This document shows positions 1-7,966 of a stretch of 21,015 nucleotides of DNA, piece after piece. The position numbers and the translations under genes are program-made. A model generated the notes under the pieces. That model was given only the letters and a program-made list of their open reading frames with translations. It did not search any database and was not told the DNA's origin. Origin of the DNA: a bacterium HR20. Its GTDB lineage: Bacteria; Bacteroidota; Ignavibacteria; Kapaibacteriales; NICIL-2. The stretch is taken from positions 1-21,015 of the forward strand of contig BEHW01000029.1 of NCBI GenBank assembly GCA_002898675.1, in the 5' to 3' direction. Each line of letters opens with the position of its first letter. The stretch's first letter is position 1.

Positions 1-258
1 AACAATCGTCAGCACATCGGCATAGAATGCAGGCGCACGGTAGCGGACATGCGCTTCGAGCACGGGTAGCAGCAGCCCCTGCTCTTCCAGTTGGCGGTAC
101 GGCACGCCTGCCTGGCGGAGGAGCTCGGTCCGACCGATCTCGAAAAGGCGTAAGTAGTGCCCATTGTACATGTACCCCATTTGGTCGGTATCGGCGTAGC
201 GCACGCGGTAGGGTACTTCATTACGGAGCAGGAGTGCGTTCTCGTCGGGCATGAGCAT
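1..258 (-). CDS. Acyl-CoA thioesterase, 4-hydroxybenzoyl-CoA/YbgC type (partial)
   Basis: Only the N-terminal 86 codons are present; the gene runs off the left edge. The translation contains RVRYADTDQMGYMYNGHYL followed by RLFEIGRTELLR, the signature of hotdog-fold thioesterases of the YbgC/FadM family, which hydrolyse acyl-CoA thioesters in the cytoplasm. The first Asp of YADTDQMG is the usual catalytic residue. After it come GVPYRQLEEQGLLLPV and VRYRAPAFYADVLTIV, matching the core strands of the fold. The start is either ATG at 258, two bases after the parB stop, or ATG at 252; neither has a clear ribosome binding site. The gene is last in the visible Nudix-parA-parB operon and is probably translated by coupling. 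The substrate cannot be told from this fragment. Confidence 0.85.
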   Translation of the reverse strand, partial: MLMPDENALLLRNEVPYRVRYADTDQMGYMYNGHYLRLFEIGRTELLRQAGVPYRQLEEQGLLLPVLEAHVRYRAPAFYADVLTIV

Positions 259-260
259 TG

Positions 261-1235
261 TTAGGAGCGAAGAGAGCGTTCGATGAGCACAAAAAGGTCG
301 AGCAGACGCTCAAGATCCTCGATCGAGTAAAAGTCTATCTCGATTGTGCCGGCGCCAGTGGAGGATTTCGTCTTGACGCGGACGTTCGTCGCAAAGATCG
401 CGCGGAGCTGGCGCTCAATTTCCCCCAGAGTGGAAATGACCTCTGCTCGTTCAGCTGGTTGGGGTGCCCGCCGATTGATTTGCTTTCCGTTATCGTAGCG
501 AATCTTCCCAAGCTCGACATCACGGACGAGCGCTTCCGTTGCTCGCACGGAAAGGTCCTTGCCGATGACATCCTCGAGAACGCGCACTTGGAGCTGTGGG
601 TCCTCGATTGCAAGCAACGCGCGAGCATGCCCCATCGTGATCTTCTTGGTGCGGAGCGCCTCTTGGACAGGCTCGGAGAGCTTGAGCAAACGCAGGAAAT
701 TGGTCACTGTCGTTCGGTCCTTGCCCACTTTCGCGGCGACTTCCTCTTGCGTCAGGTGGCACTCTTCGATGAGACGCTGGTAGCCCAGCGCAACTTCGAT
801 GGGGTTGAGATTTTCTCGCTGAACATTCTCGATGAGCGCCAGCTCGAGCATGTCCGTGTCACGCTCAACATCGAGGATGTACGCAGGAATCATCGTCAGT
901 CCTGCTTCAATCGAAGCACGGACGCGCCGCTCTCCAGCGATGAGTTCATAGCCATCGTCAACCCGGCGGACTGTAATCGGCTGGATAACGCCTTTTTCCT
1001 TGATGCTGCGCGTGAGTTCTTCGAGTGCCTCGGCATCGAAGTCCTGGCGTGGCTGGTAGCGATTGGGTCGAACCTTTGTGATCTCGATGAGCGCTGTAGC
1101 ACCAGTGATAGTACCGTCATCAACGACCAGCGAGCCTGGCGCCTCGATTGGCGGAAGCTCACGCGGGATGAGTGCCCCAAGCCCTTTGCCCAACCCGACG
1201 GGTTTGGTCTTCTTCATGGCAGATGAATGCTCCAT
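261..1235 (-). CDS. parB: Chromosome partitioning protein ParB
   Basis: This 324-residue protein is a parS-binding CTP-switch protein (ParB/Spo0J family) that loads onto DNA near the origin and works with ParA in chromosome segregation. Visible features in order: the GLGKGLGALIPR N-terminus (about residues 14-25) common to chromosomal ParBs and used to stimulate ParA; the ParB/Srx nucleotide-binding core with ELIAGERRVRAS (98-108) and ENVQREN (136-142); a helix-turn-helix around 160-185 (LTQEEVAAKVGKDRTTVTNF); and a C-terminal dimerisation tail with IEIDFYSIEDLERLLDL. The length is normal. ATG at 1235 overlaps the parA stop as TGATG; ATG at 1217 (MKKTKPVGL) is a possible alternative. No parS-like 16-mer was seen in the window. 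Confidence 0.95.
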   Translation of the reverse strand: MEHSSAMKKTKPVGLGKGLGALIPRELPPIEAPGSLVVDDGTITGATALIEITKVRPNRYQPRQDFDAEALEELTRSIKEKGVIQPITVRRVDDGYELIAGERRVRASIEAGLTMIPAYILDVERDTDMLELALIENVQRENLNPIEVALGYQRLIEECHLTQEEVAAKVGKDRTTVTNFLRLLKLSEPVQEALRTKKITMGHARALLAIEDPQLQVRVLEDVIGKDLSVRATEALVRDVELGKIRYDNGKQINRRAPQPAERAEVISTLGEIERQLRAIFATNVRVKTKSSTGAGTIEIDFYSIEDLERLLDLFVLIERSLRS

Positions 1236-2041
1236 CAGTGTTGAACGTGCACGGTTTGATATGGCCGACGATGGAGCTCAGCATTTCGCTCCATGATCTC
1301 GCGGGCGAGCTCAAGGTAATTGCGGGCGCCAAGGCTGAGCGCATCGTAGAGCAGAACAGGTTTGCCGTGGCTGGGCGCCTCCGAGAGCCGAACGTTCCGA
1401 TTGATGACCGTCGTACAAGCTTTCTCTTGAAAATGCTTGCGCACTTCCTCGACGACCTGGTTGGAAAGCCGCAACCGGCTGTCGTACATCGTTAGCAGCA
1501 CACCCTCGATGTCCAGCTGTGGATTCAAGTGTCGCCGAACAATAGAGATGGTGTGGAGGAGCTGGCCTAATCCTTCGAGCGCGTAGTATTCGCATTGAAC
1601 AGGAATCAGCACAGAGTCAGCAGCAGTCAGCGCATTGAGCGTCAACAGTCCAAGCGACGGCGGGCAGTCAATGAGGATGTACGTGTACTTGCGCCGAACC
1701 GACTCGATTGCTTGGCGGAGGATATTCTCCCTGCGAGGGAAATCTACCAGCTCGATCTCCGCCCCCACCAAGTTGATGTGCGAGGGCACCAGTTCGAGGA
1801 ACGGCATCTCCGTCGGCAGCGTCACCTCCCCGATCGTTGCATTCCCAACGAGCACGTCGTAGATTGTTCGCTCCAGTTGGCGCGTATCAACGCCCAAGCC
1901 ATTGGAGGCATTCGCTTGTGGATCAATGTCAATCAGCAGCGTCGGCTGCTCAGCCGCGGCCAGTGATGCAGCAAGATTGACAGCAGTGGTAGTCTTTCCG
2001 ACTCCACCTTTTTGGTTTGCAATCGTGACGACTTTGCCCAT
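1235..2041 (-). CDS. parA: Chromosome partitioning ATPase ParA/Soj
   Basis: A 268-residue Walker-type ATPase that moves ParB-parS complexes over the nucleoid. The deviant Walker A motif KGGVGKTTT is at residues 11-19 (MGKVVTIANQKGGVGKTTT), followed by the LLIDIDPQANAS switch motif and ILIDCPPSLGLLTLNAL, all classic for short chromosomal ParA without an N-terminal DNA-binding domain. The ATG at 2041 is preferred over an upstream in-frame start at 2095 because it gives the canonical N-terminus and follows a strong AGGAGG sequence at 2047-2052. The stop overlaps the parB start by one base. The start overlaps the Nudix stop in the same way, so all three are likely made from one message. Confidence 0.96.
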   Translation of the reverse strand: MGKVVTIANQKGGVGKTTTAVNLAASLAAAEQPTLLIDIDPQANASNGLGVDTRQLERTIYDVLVGNATIGEVTLPTEMPFLELVPSHINLVGAEIELVDFPRRENILRQAIESVRRKYTYILIDCPPSLGLLTLNALTAADSVLIPVQCEYYALEGLGQLLHTISIVRRHLNPQLDIEGVLLTMYDSRLRLSNQVVEEVRKHFQEKACTTVINRNVRLSEAPSHGKPVLLYDALSLGARNYLELAREIMERNAELHRRPYQTVHVQH

Positions 2042-2637
2042 CACAACCTCCTGGAATGTTCGACGACCTTCGTCCGTAGCCGAAACAGTGTCCACGCAGC
2101 CAGAATGATCGAATGCTGAATGTGACCGGCAGCAATCAGGCGATCGACTTGCTCGAGCGGTAACTCGACGGTTTCGACGATTTCGTGCTCATCCCATTGC
2201 GGCACTGCTCTGCGCTGGCAGCCATACCACGCAAACGAGTAGCACCGCGTCGCCATGAACGCAGGATTCGGAAGTTGCACACCGAGCAGTTCGATCTCGT
2301 CTGCCGAACCTTGGTAGCCAGTTTCTTCCACGCACTCGCGCATCGCAGCAGTAGCCGGTTCTTCGCTAGCACTTGCAACGCCGCCTGGAAACTCAAGCGT
2401 AACCGCATCGGCACCGTGGCGGTACTGCCGCACCATCACCACGCGTCCTTGCGGTGTGATGGGTATGACGTTGACCCATACCGGTGTATGCAAGACCACA
2501 AACTCAGCGCTCGCGCCTGTTTCCGGATGCTTTCGCCGAACCCACTCAACGTCGAAGATGCGGAAATTGCCATCTGGACGCCGCTCGAGCGTTTCCCATT
2601 TGAGCACGGACGCTGCGCCACCACTGGATGTTTTCAT
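2041..2637 (-). CDS. Nudix hydrolase, ADP-ribose pyrophosphatase-like
   Basis: This 198-residue protein carries a perfect Nudix box, Gx5Ex7REUxEExGU, at about residues 86-108, including RECVEETGY with the metal-binding glutamates. The preceding FVVLHTPVWVNVIPIT and VVMVRQYRHGADAVTLEFPGG resemble ADP-ribose pyrophosphatases, where the RQYR segment and LEFPGG lie beside the substrate pocket. It should hydrolyse a nucleoside diphosphate linked to another moiety, such as ADP-ribose; the exact substrate is an inference. ATG 2637 is preferred over an in-frame start at 2700 because a promoter-like element at 2705-2736 would place the transcript start near 2698, and the extra residues look non-homologous. 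It is the first gene of the operon with parA, parB and the thioesterase. Confidence 0.9.
   Translation of the reverse strand: MKTSSGGAASVLKWETLERRPDGNFRIFDVEWVRRKHPETGASAEFVVLHTPVWVNVIPITPQGRVVMVRQYRHGADAVTLEFPGGVASASEEPATAAMRECVEETGYQGSADEIELLGVQLPNPAFMATRCYSFAWYGCQRRAVPQWDEHEIVETVELPLEQVDRLIAAGHIQHSIILAAWTLFRLRTKVVEHSRRL
2047..2052 (-). promoter_or_regulatory. Shine-Dalgarno deciding the parA start
   Basis: AGGAGG lies five bases before the ATG at 2041 on the minus strand, inside the last codons of the Nudix gene. It selects ATG 2041 over the longer open frame beginning at 2095. Confidence 0.8.
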
Positions 2638-2704
2638 ACACTCACTGTTGCAATCGAAAGGAGAGCATGCCTTCGGCGTGCAAACGGATGCACCGAGCAC
2701 AGTT

Positions 2705-2736
2705 CAAATTTACACAGCAATGGATTCGCCATCCAA
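2705..2736 (-). promoter_or_regulatory. Putative Bacteroidota-type promoter for Nudix-parAB operon
   Basis: On the minus strand TAAATTTG (2712 down to 2705) matches the TAnnTTTG -7 consensus exactly, and a TTG (2736-2734) lies 21 bases upstream, close to the expected -33 spacing. It sits in the 134-base gap before the Nudix start, where a promoter is expected. The assignment rests on sequence match only. Confidence 0.4.
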
Positions 2737-2771
2737 GCATTGACGCCACCGGTGGAAAGAATGTCGAAAAC

Positions 2772-3464
2772 TCAGTGCACAACTGGCTCGAGAACAGTCG
2801 CTCGGCGATGGGCAGAAATTGCTGGAGAATTTGGCTCGAAAAACCGCAGCAGCAACTCTTTGCCTTGTGTAATCCCGATGCGTGGTGAAATTCCAATCGC
2901 CGATGGACGCACCAGTGGCGGAAGGATCCAGGTACCCTCTCCGCAGCACGAGCAACCGTTGTCATCAAGCTCAAAGCCGAAGCAGCGCGCAAGATTTGCC
3001 GGCCCACTCAGCAAGCGCTCGCGGGGGAGGCTTCGCCCACGGCGCATTACCATCTCTTCGATGCCCATAAGCGGTTCAGCTGCACGCAGCAAGACCGCTG
3101 CCCCAATGCCCTCCCGGTCGGTGACGATATTGACGCAGCGGTGTACGCCGTAGATCCGATAGACGTACAGGCACCCACCAGAAGCGAACATCGCACGGTT
3201 GCGAGCCGTCATCCCTGACCAAGAATGACTTGCCGGATCATCGGGTAGATACGCTTCCGTCTCGACAATTCGCGCTGCCAGTATCTTCCCGGATGCACTG
3301 CGACGAACAAGGATAGTTCCGAGCAATTCTCGCGCGATGGTGATGGTATCCCGCTCGAACCACTCCCGCTGGATCGAACGCAGGCGCAACGATGCATCAT
3401 CAGCAGCAGCGAGCCATTCAGCCAACGTTTCTGCATTCTTGGTGGTAACTTGCACGCTGTGCAT
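2772..3464 (-). CDS. mpg: Alkyladenine (3-methyladenine) DNA glycosylase, AAG/MPG family
   Basis: This 230-residue protein excises alkylated purines such as 3-methyladenine and starts base excision repair. It has the AAG/MPG signature: RDTITIARELLGTILVRR (about 38-55), IVETEAYLPDDPASHSW (66-82), MTARNRAMF, LYVYRIYGVHRCVNI (99-113) and AAVLLRAAEPL. Residues equivalent to human AAG Glu125, Tyr127, His136, the intercalating Tyr and Arg182 are all present. The N-terminus is about 35 residues longer than the minimal fold. Starts at 3464 and 3476 are both ATG; 3464 has a weak GAGA upstream and is preferred. It is divergent from the flippase, with only 11 bases between start codons, and stands alone with a 134-base gap to the next gene. 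Confidence 0.92.
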   Translation of the reverse strand: MHSVQVTTKNAETLAEWLAAADDASLRLRSIQREWFERDTITIARELLGTILVRRSASGKILAARIVETEAYLPDDPASHSWSGMTARNRAMFASGGCLYVYRIYGVHRCVNIVTDREGIGAAVLLRAAEPLMGIEEMVMRRGRSLPRERLLSGPANLARCFGFELDDNGCSCCGEGTWILPPLVRPSAIGISPRIGITQGKELLLRFFEPNSPAISAHRRATVLEPVVH

Positions 3465-3475
3465 TTGTCTCAACA

Positions 3476-4687
3476 TTGACACAACGCGCAATACTACGAA
3501 CAACGTTTTGGCTCAGTGTCGGCGATGCAATCACGCTGCTTGCGTATGCAGTCGTGGCGATCATCATCGCGCGTACATTTGGTCCAGCGGTACTCGGCAC
3601 ATACTCGCTGGCGATGACGGTAGCAGGAATCGTACAAATCATCGCCGATGCCGGATACAACATTTGGCTCCCGCGTGCGGTTGCCCACGACACCTCAGCA
3701 GCCGACAAGCTCGTGAGCATTGCACTTGTCACCAAGCTGCTGCTCTGGGTTATCTCCACGCCCGGTGCGGTGGCAGTCGCGTGGCTACACCATGCTGAGA
3801 GCGCGCTGCTGACCATGCTCGCGTTGCTCGATACACTCGCAAGCTGCGGGAGCTTCACCATCCTTGCGGCACTGCGTGGAATGAACCGCTACGTTGCTCC
3901 CCAACTGCTCAGCAGTGCGTATAGCTTGGCAAGCGCCTGCGCAATGAGTGGGGTGATACTGGCTGGCGGCAGTATCATCGCAGTAGTAGCAACGATGGCT
4001 GCAGTCAGCATCGGACGGGCAGTGCACCTTGCGTTCCTCTACGCGCGGGCACGCGGCAGCATCGAGGGAATTCGCCACGCCACCTGCTTGATCCGATGGA
4101 ACGACATCGCCCATCAACTGCGAATGCAACGGCAACTGTGGCTGGTCAACGTTGCCAGCACAATTGTTCACCGAGCACCACTTGTCGTGCTCGGTATGCG
4201 CGCAGATAGTGTGATGCTTGGCTTTTTCGCGGCGGCCTTTCGCATCTACAGTGCAGTGCGAATTCTGCCCGGTGCGCTGTTCAACGCCGCGCTCCCTCTA
4301 CTTGCAACTGATCGGCAGCCTGCACGCGAACGCAATGTTCTTCTGTTTGGATCGGCCGTCGCTTTTGCTGCTGGGATCGTCCTGTTCCTCGGTGCAGAGC
4401 CCCTCATCGGCTGGACGTTTCAGTTCGAGGAAGCCATCGCGCCGATGCGCCTTCTTGCGATTGCCAGCGCTGGTCTATCGCTGAAAACTGCATTCGAAGT
4501 TGTACTGATCTCCCGCATGCAGGACCGTTTCGTCGCAGCAGCGATTGCAACAGTAGCCTGCGCCACACTTGTGGCTGCGTGGGTTATTCCCGCAACGGCA
4601 ACATCGTTTTCCCTTCTGTTCGTCGCAAGCGAATGGTTTCTATACATCATCTTCGCTGGTTGGTTCGCACTGCAACAAGTGCGATAG
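3476..4687 (+). CDS. Polysaccharide flippase-like membrane protein (MATE/MOP superfamily)
   Basis: A 403-residue, very hydrophobic protein with roughly a dozen membrane segments. The opening LSVGDAITLLAYAVVAIIIARTFGPAVLGTYSLA matches the N-terminus of oligosaccharide/polysaccharide flippases (Polysacc_synt, Wzx-like), including the RxFGPxxLGxYSL loop after helix 1. Such proteins move lipid-linked glycans across the inner membrane. The substrate cannot be told. The start appears to be TTG at 3476, since no ATG or GTG gives a complete first helix and no good ribosome binding site is visible, so the exact start is uncertain. It leads a plus-strand run with the lipoprotein, pdxB, rmlC and nuclease genes; rmlC fits a sugar-envelope theme. 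Confidence 0.8.
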   Translation: MTQRAILRTTFWLSVGDAITLLAYAVVAIIIARTFGPAVLGTYSLAMTVAGIVQIIADAGYNIWLPRAVAHDTSAADKLVSIALVTKLLLWVISTPGAVAVAWLHHAESALLTMLALLDTLASCGSFTILAALRGMNRYVAPQLLSSAYSLASACAMSGVILAGGSIIAVVATMAAVSIGRAVHLAFLYARARGSIEGIRHATCLIRWNDIAHQLRMQRQLWLVNVASTIVHRAPLVVLGMRADSVMLGFFAAAFRIYSAVRILPGALFNAALPLLATDRQPARERNVLLFGSAVAFAAGIVLFLGAEPLIGWTFQFEEAIAPMRLLAIASAGLSLKTAFEVVLISRMQDRFVAAAIATVACATLVAAWVIPATATSFSLLFVASEWFLYIIFAGWFALQQVR

Positions 4688-6300
4688 CAATTGGTATGCT
4701 CAGCTGCGCGGTTGTTCTCCCGCCGTCCGGCGGTCCAGAAGATCGGACCCCACCGCTTGTCGAAGAGTGCAGCATCCCGAACGGAATGATTAGGATCGGC
4801 TCGCAGCTGGCGATAAGGCTGACGTTTAGCGAATACGTCGAGCGGAGCGACATCGCGCGGAACCTTAGTATCACGCCGACAGCACCCTACCAACTCGATT
4901 GGAGCGGTCGGAGGGTCACCATCGCCTTCGACAGTCTTCGCCCGCAGACCACCTATCGCATGAGCATTGCAACTGGCTTCCGCGATTTGCATGGGAACAG
5001 GGCAACTGAGCCGTTCACGCTCGTCTTCTCGACCGGCGATCAACTCGATAGCTGCCAAATCCATGGATTGATCACAAGCTCGGTCTCGGCTCCACTGTAC
5101 GCAGTACTGCGCCCGGCTGATTCCGTAGCATCCGCACTCGAATATCGCATCCCCGCTGCAGCCGACGGCCGATTTCTCGCCGATGCACTGCCGTGCTTAC
5201 GTTTTGTAGTCGCTGCATATGCCGATGTCAATGGAACAGGTTCGTTCGAAGCGGGCGAGCCTGTCGGCGTTGCTGCAGCATCTATCCAAGCGCAGCCACC
5301 CGCCCAGTCACCATCGGTGCGTATCTGGTTAGGGTACTCCAGCAGCCCGCGTGAGCTTGAAGTCATTTCCTGCAGAGCCATCAGTTCTCGGCGAATTCGC
5401 ATTGAGTTCTCCGCACCACTGGAGCACATCAGCAGTCGCATGGTGCAGCTTGTCGAATCTGCAAGTGCGCGTCGAGTCCCAATTGCAGCAACAATGGCCA
5501 GCGGACCCCAGACGATTGAGTTCATCAGCGGCGAGCTGCTCAGCGACACAACCAGCTACCGACTCATACTCACGCCCGGTGCTCTCATTGCAGATTCGAC
5601 TGGTGCTCGTCTTCCTGACACGGTTTCCTTCGCTTTCAAAGGTCTTGCCACCCCCGATACTCTCCCGCTGAGTATTCGCAGTATCGAGCCCAATCGGGAC
5701 ACCACCTGGAACGCAGATCTCAAGCCCGTACTGCGCGTTATGTGGACAGATGCACTTGCGGAGCTTCCCAAGGTTGCGCTCATCAAGCAACCGCACCGGG
5801 ATACCATCCCGATAGCGATCGAGCAACCCGACAATGCTTCTCTCCGCGTTCAAGCGCGCGATTCACTCGAGCCAGCGACTACTTACACGTGGCTGGTGCA
5901 ACTTCGAGGTGTCCGCTCTTGGCGTGGGGCATCGTCGAGCGATACAGGGTTTCTTGTTCGGACAATTGTCACACTCGATACGCGTACCGGCGGGAGCCTC
6001 AGTGGTATCGTCAACGACAGCTGCTGCAATTGCCAACAGCGAGTTGTCATCGTGCGCACTGCCCAGCATGCGATTGTCGCAACTGCCATGGCCGATTCCA
6101 GCGGACACTTTAGAATTCCTTTTCTGCCAGAAGGCAAATACGAACTCGATGCATTCTGCGATCAGAATGCCAATGGTCGCTACGATAGCGGGAGTCTTAG
6201 GCCATTGCGCTATGGAGAACCAGTAGCAGAGCGTCCCATCCCGATCTCGATCAAAGCACGGTGGGATGTCAGTGGCATAACGCTTCGCCTCCGCCGATGA
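4633..6300 (+). CDS. Ig-like (Big_5) domain lipoprotein
   Basis: A 555-residue exported lipoprotein. From ATG 4633 it has a basic n-region, a hydrophobic stretch and the lipobox-like MLSC (Cys25), then VVLPPSGGPEDRTPPLVEE, the conserved start of FCB-group lipoproteins with an SbsA-type Ig-like domain (Big_5; about residues 40-135, including IRLTFSEYVERSDIARNL). The middle holds two further similar beta-sandwich-like stretches. The C-terminus resembles a carboxypeptidase-regulatory fold ending in DQNANGRYDSGSLRPLRYGEPV. Two DxNxxG loops (near DVNGTGSFEAGE and DQNANGRYDSG) could bind calcium. A CCNC cluster in VNDSCCNCQQRVV is odd. The role is unknown, probably at the outer membrane. The start overlaps the flippase by 55 bases and the stop overlaps pdxB as ATGA; a longer in-frame start at 4579 would spoil the signal peptide. 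Confidence 0.85.
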   Translation: MVSIHHLRWLVRTATSAIAIGMLSCAVVLPPSGGPEDRTPPLVEECSIPNGMIRIGSQLAIRLTFSEYVERSDIARNLSITPTAPYQLDWSGRRVTIAFDSLRPQTTYRMSIATGFRDLHGNRATEPFTLVFSTGDQLDSCQIHGLITSSVSAPLYAVLRPADSVASALEYRIPAAADGRFLADALPCLRFVVAAYADVNGTGSFEAGEPVGVAAASIQAQPPAQSPSVRIWLGYSSSPRELEVISCRAISSRRIRIEFSAPLEHISSRMVQLVESASARRVPIAATMASGPQTIEFISGELLSDTTSYRLILTPGALIADSTGARLPDTVSFAFKGLATPDTLPLSIRSIEPNRDTTWNADLKPVLRVMWTDALAELPKVALIKQPHRDTIPIAIEQPDNASLRVQARDSLEPATTYTWLVQLRGVRSWRGASSSDTGFLVRTIVTLDTRTGGSLSGIVNDSCCNCQQRVVIVRTAQHAIVATAMADSSGHFRIPFLPEGKYELDAFCDQNANGRYDSGSLRPLRYGEPVAERPIPISIKARWDVSGITLRLRR

Positions 6301-7373
6301 TCTTCGTTGACCGAACTATCCCACTGCTGGCTGACTTGCTTGCACCACTTGAGCAGGTGCGCAGCGTGGACGTGCGTCAACTCCAACGAGACGAGCTGAT
6401 CGCCTCAGGATGCCGTGCACTAATGTTTCGTTCGACGCTCCGCGTAAGTCGCGAACTGGTCGAGGGCACTCCGGTCGAGTTCCTCGGTTCAGTCACCAGT
6501 GGTTGCGATCACATAGCACCGGAGATCCTTTCCGATCCACGCTACCGTGTTGCACTCGCCGCTGGCGCCAATGCCAATGCCGTCGCTGAGTATGTCTTGG
6601 CGAGCATTCTGCTGTGGAACGCACAGCAGAACATCCCCTTACGCCGCTGCTCACTTGGCATCGTTGGATTTGGCAATATCGGTCGGCGTGTTGCGGAATA
6701 TTGCCATGAGTTGGGCATGGAGATCGTTACCAACGATCCACCGCTTGTAGAGCAAGGTTTTGAATTTCCACCATACGTCCGTGTCGCATCGCTTACTGCG
6801 CTTCTTGCTGAAAGCAGTGTGATCACGGTTCATGTGCCGCTTGTGCAGAGCGGGAAGTATCCCACCGTTCGGCTCTTGAAGCAGGCGCAGTTGCAGCAAT
6901 CTGCTGCGCAGCTGATCATTCAGACATCTCGCGGCGGTGTCATCGTCGAACGAGCGCTGCTCGAACGATCGCGGAGCGGTGTTGCAGTCGCTGTGGACGT
7001 CTGGGAGCGTGAACCAGATGTTTCGCCAACGTTGGCTCGTCGCGCGCTGCTGGCAACGCCGCACATTGCTGGACACTCAATCAACGCAAAGCTGGCTGCA
7101 TCGCTCAAGATTGCCGAGCAGTACTTCGCGTTTCGAAATGAACGTTTCGAGCCGCCACCCCTTCCGCTCCCGCAGCGAATTCGGCTTTCGAGCATCCGCG
7201 GGCCAGAACAAGCACTCGCGCTGCTTCTCCGATCGCGGCAATTCGATGCCGATCACCGCTGGCTCTGCAGCATCCTCCCTGAGCGCCGCAGCGAGCGAAT
7301 TGCTGCAATCGAGCATTTTCGCGCAACCTACCCTGAACGCACTGAGGTTTTCTGCACATCGTATGACACGTGA
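6297..7373 (+). CDS. pdxB: 4-phosphoerythronate dehydrogenase
   Basis: This 358-residue NAD-dependent D-2-hydroxyacid dehydrogenase is the second enzyme of the DXP-dependent vitamin B6 (PLP) pathway, oxidising 4-phosphoerythronate. SVTSGCDHI and AAGANANAVAEYVLASIL (about 89-106) match PdxB; GIVGFGNIGRR (131-141) is the NAD-binding loop; TSRGGV gives catalytic Arg202, WEREP Glu229 and ATPHIAGHS His246, with spacing close to the E. coli enzyme. The C-terminal RIRLSSIRGPEQALALLL and FRATYPERTEVF fit the PdxB-specific dimerisation domain, which separates it from SerA-like relatives. ATG 6297 overlaps the lipoprotein stop (ATGA) and the TGA stop overlaps the rmlC ATG, so it is embedded in a coupled run although its function is unrelated to its neighbours. 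Confidence 0.93.
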   Translation: MIFVDRTIPLLADLLAPLEQVRSVDVRQLQRDELIASGCRALMFRSTLRVSRELVEGTPVEFLGSVTSGCDHIAPEILSDPRYRVALAAGANANAVAEYVLASILLWNAQQNIPLRRCSLGIVGFGNIGRRVAEYCHELGMEIVTNDPPLVEQGFEFPPYVRVASLTALLAESSVITVHVPLVQSGKYPTVRLLKQAQLQQSAAQLIIQTSRGGVIVERALLERSRSGVAVAVDVWEREPDVSPTLARRALLATPHIAGHSINAKLAASLKIAEQYFAFRNERFEPPPLPLPQRIRLSSIRGPEQALALLLRSRQFDADHRWLCSILPERRSERIAAIEHFRATYPERTEVFCTSYDT

Positions 7374-7963
7374 TGGCACAGTTCGCACTTGAAACGACAG
7401 CGCTCGATGGCATCGCTGTGATTTGTCCGCAAGTCTTCCGTGACCGACGCGGCTACTTTCTCGAGAGCTTCAACGCCCAAGCGCTGAGCGCGCTCGGTCT
7501 GCCGACGCACTTTGTCCAAGACAATGTCTCGGCATCTGGCCGGGGTGTCATTCGTGGGATGCACTTTCAGTGGGACCCGCCGCAAGGGAAGCTGCTGAGC
7601 GTGCTCTACGGTCGGATTCAGCTTGTCGAACTCGACATTCGCCCCGATTCGCCACACTGCGGCAAGCACTGGACCGGAGAGTTTTGCGCCGATGAGCCTC
7701 GTCTGGTGTGGATTCCACCGGGTTTTGCCAATGGATTTTTGGTGCTGAGCGACAGCGCAATCGTTCACTACAAGTGCACCGCTCCATACAACCCATCGGC
7801 GGAGGGAAGCATTCGATGGAACGACCCTGCGCTGGCTATTCCCTGGGCACTTGACCCAAACACCGAGCCAATCACCAGTGACCGCGACGCAAACGGCATG
7901 ACGCTCGATGCGTGGCTCTCACATCCTGCTGCACATTCGTTCTCGTACCACCAACGCCTGTAG
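7373..7963 (+). CDS. rmlC: dTDP-4-dehydrorhamnose 3,5-epimerase-like protein
   Basis: A 196-residue cupin of the RmlC/RfbC family, which epimerises dTDP-4-keto-6-deoxyglucose on the way to dTDP-rhamnose. Visible are DRRGYFLESFN (24-34), the catalytic-His segment VIRGMHFQW (His64), Lys73 in PPQGKLLSV, IQLVELDIRPDSP, WIPPGFANGFLVLSD (113-127), VHYKCTAPYNP with the probable acid Tyr133, and IRWNDPALAIPW. The usual GFAHGF motif reads GFANGF here, so a His common in the active site is Asn120. This may mean an altered sugar-nucleotide substrate or only one epimerisation. No rmlA, rmlB or rmlD lies in the window. ATG 7373 follows the pdxB stop with a one-base overlap; GTG 7370 is an alternative. Confidence 0.88.
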   Translation: MAQFALETTALDGIAVICPQVFRDRRGYFLESFNAQALSALGLPTHFVQDNVSASGRGVIRGMHFQWDPPQGKLLSVLYGRIQLVELDIRPDSPHCGKHWTGEFCADEPRLVWIPPGFANGFLVLSDSAIVHYKCTAPYNPSAEGSIRWNDPALAIPWALDPNTEPITSDRDANGMTLDAWLSHPAAHSFSYHQRL

Positions 7964-7966
7964 CCG

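Noticed and set aside
258..1226. 322-codon open frame antisense to the whole of parB
   Set aside because: The translation shows no recognisable family and mirrors the parB codons; ParB on the other strand is certain. Long antisense frames arise easily in this codon usage.
2185..3153. 322-codon plus-strand open frame across Nudix and the glycosylase
   Set aside because: It spans two confirmed minus-strand genes and their gap, has no coherent domain and is rich in Arg, Ser and His as shadow frames usually are.
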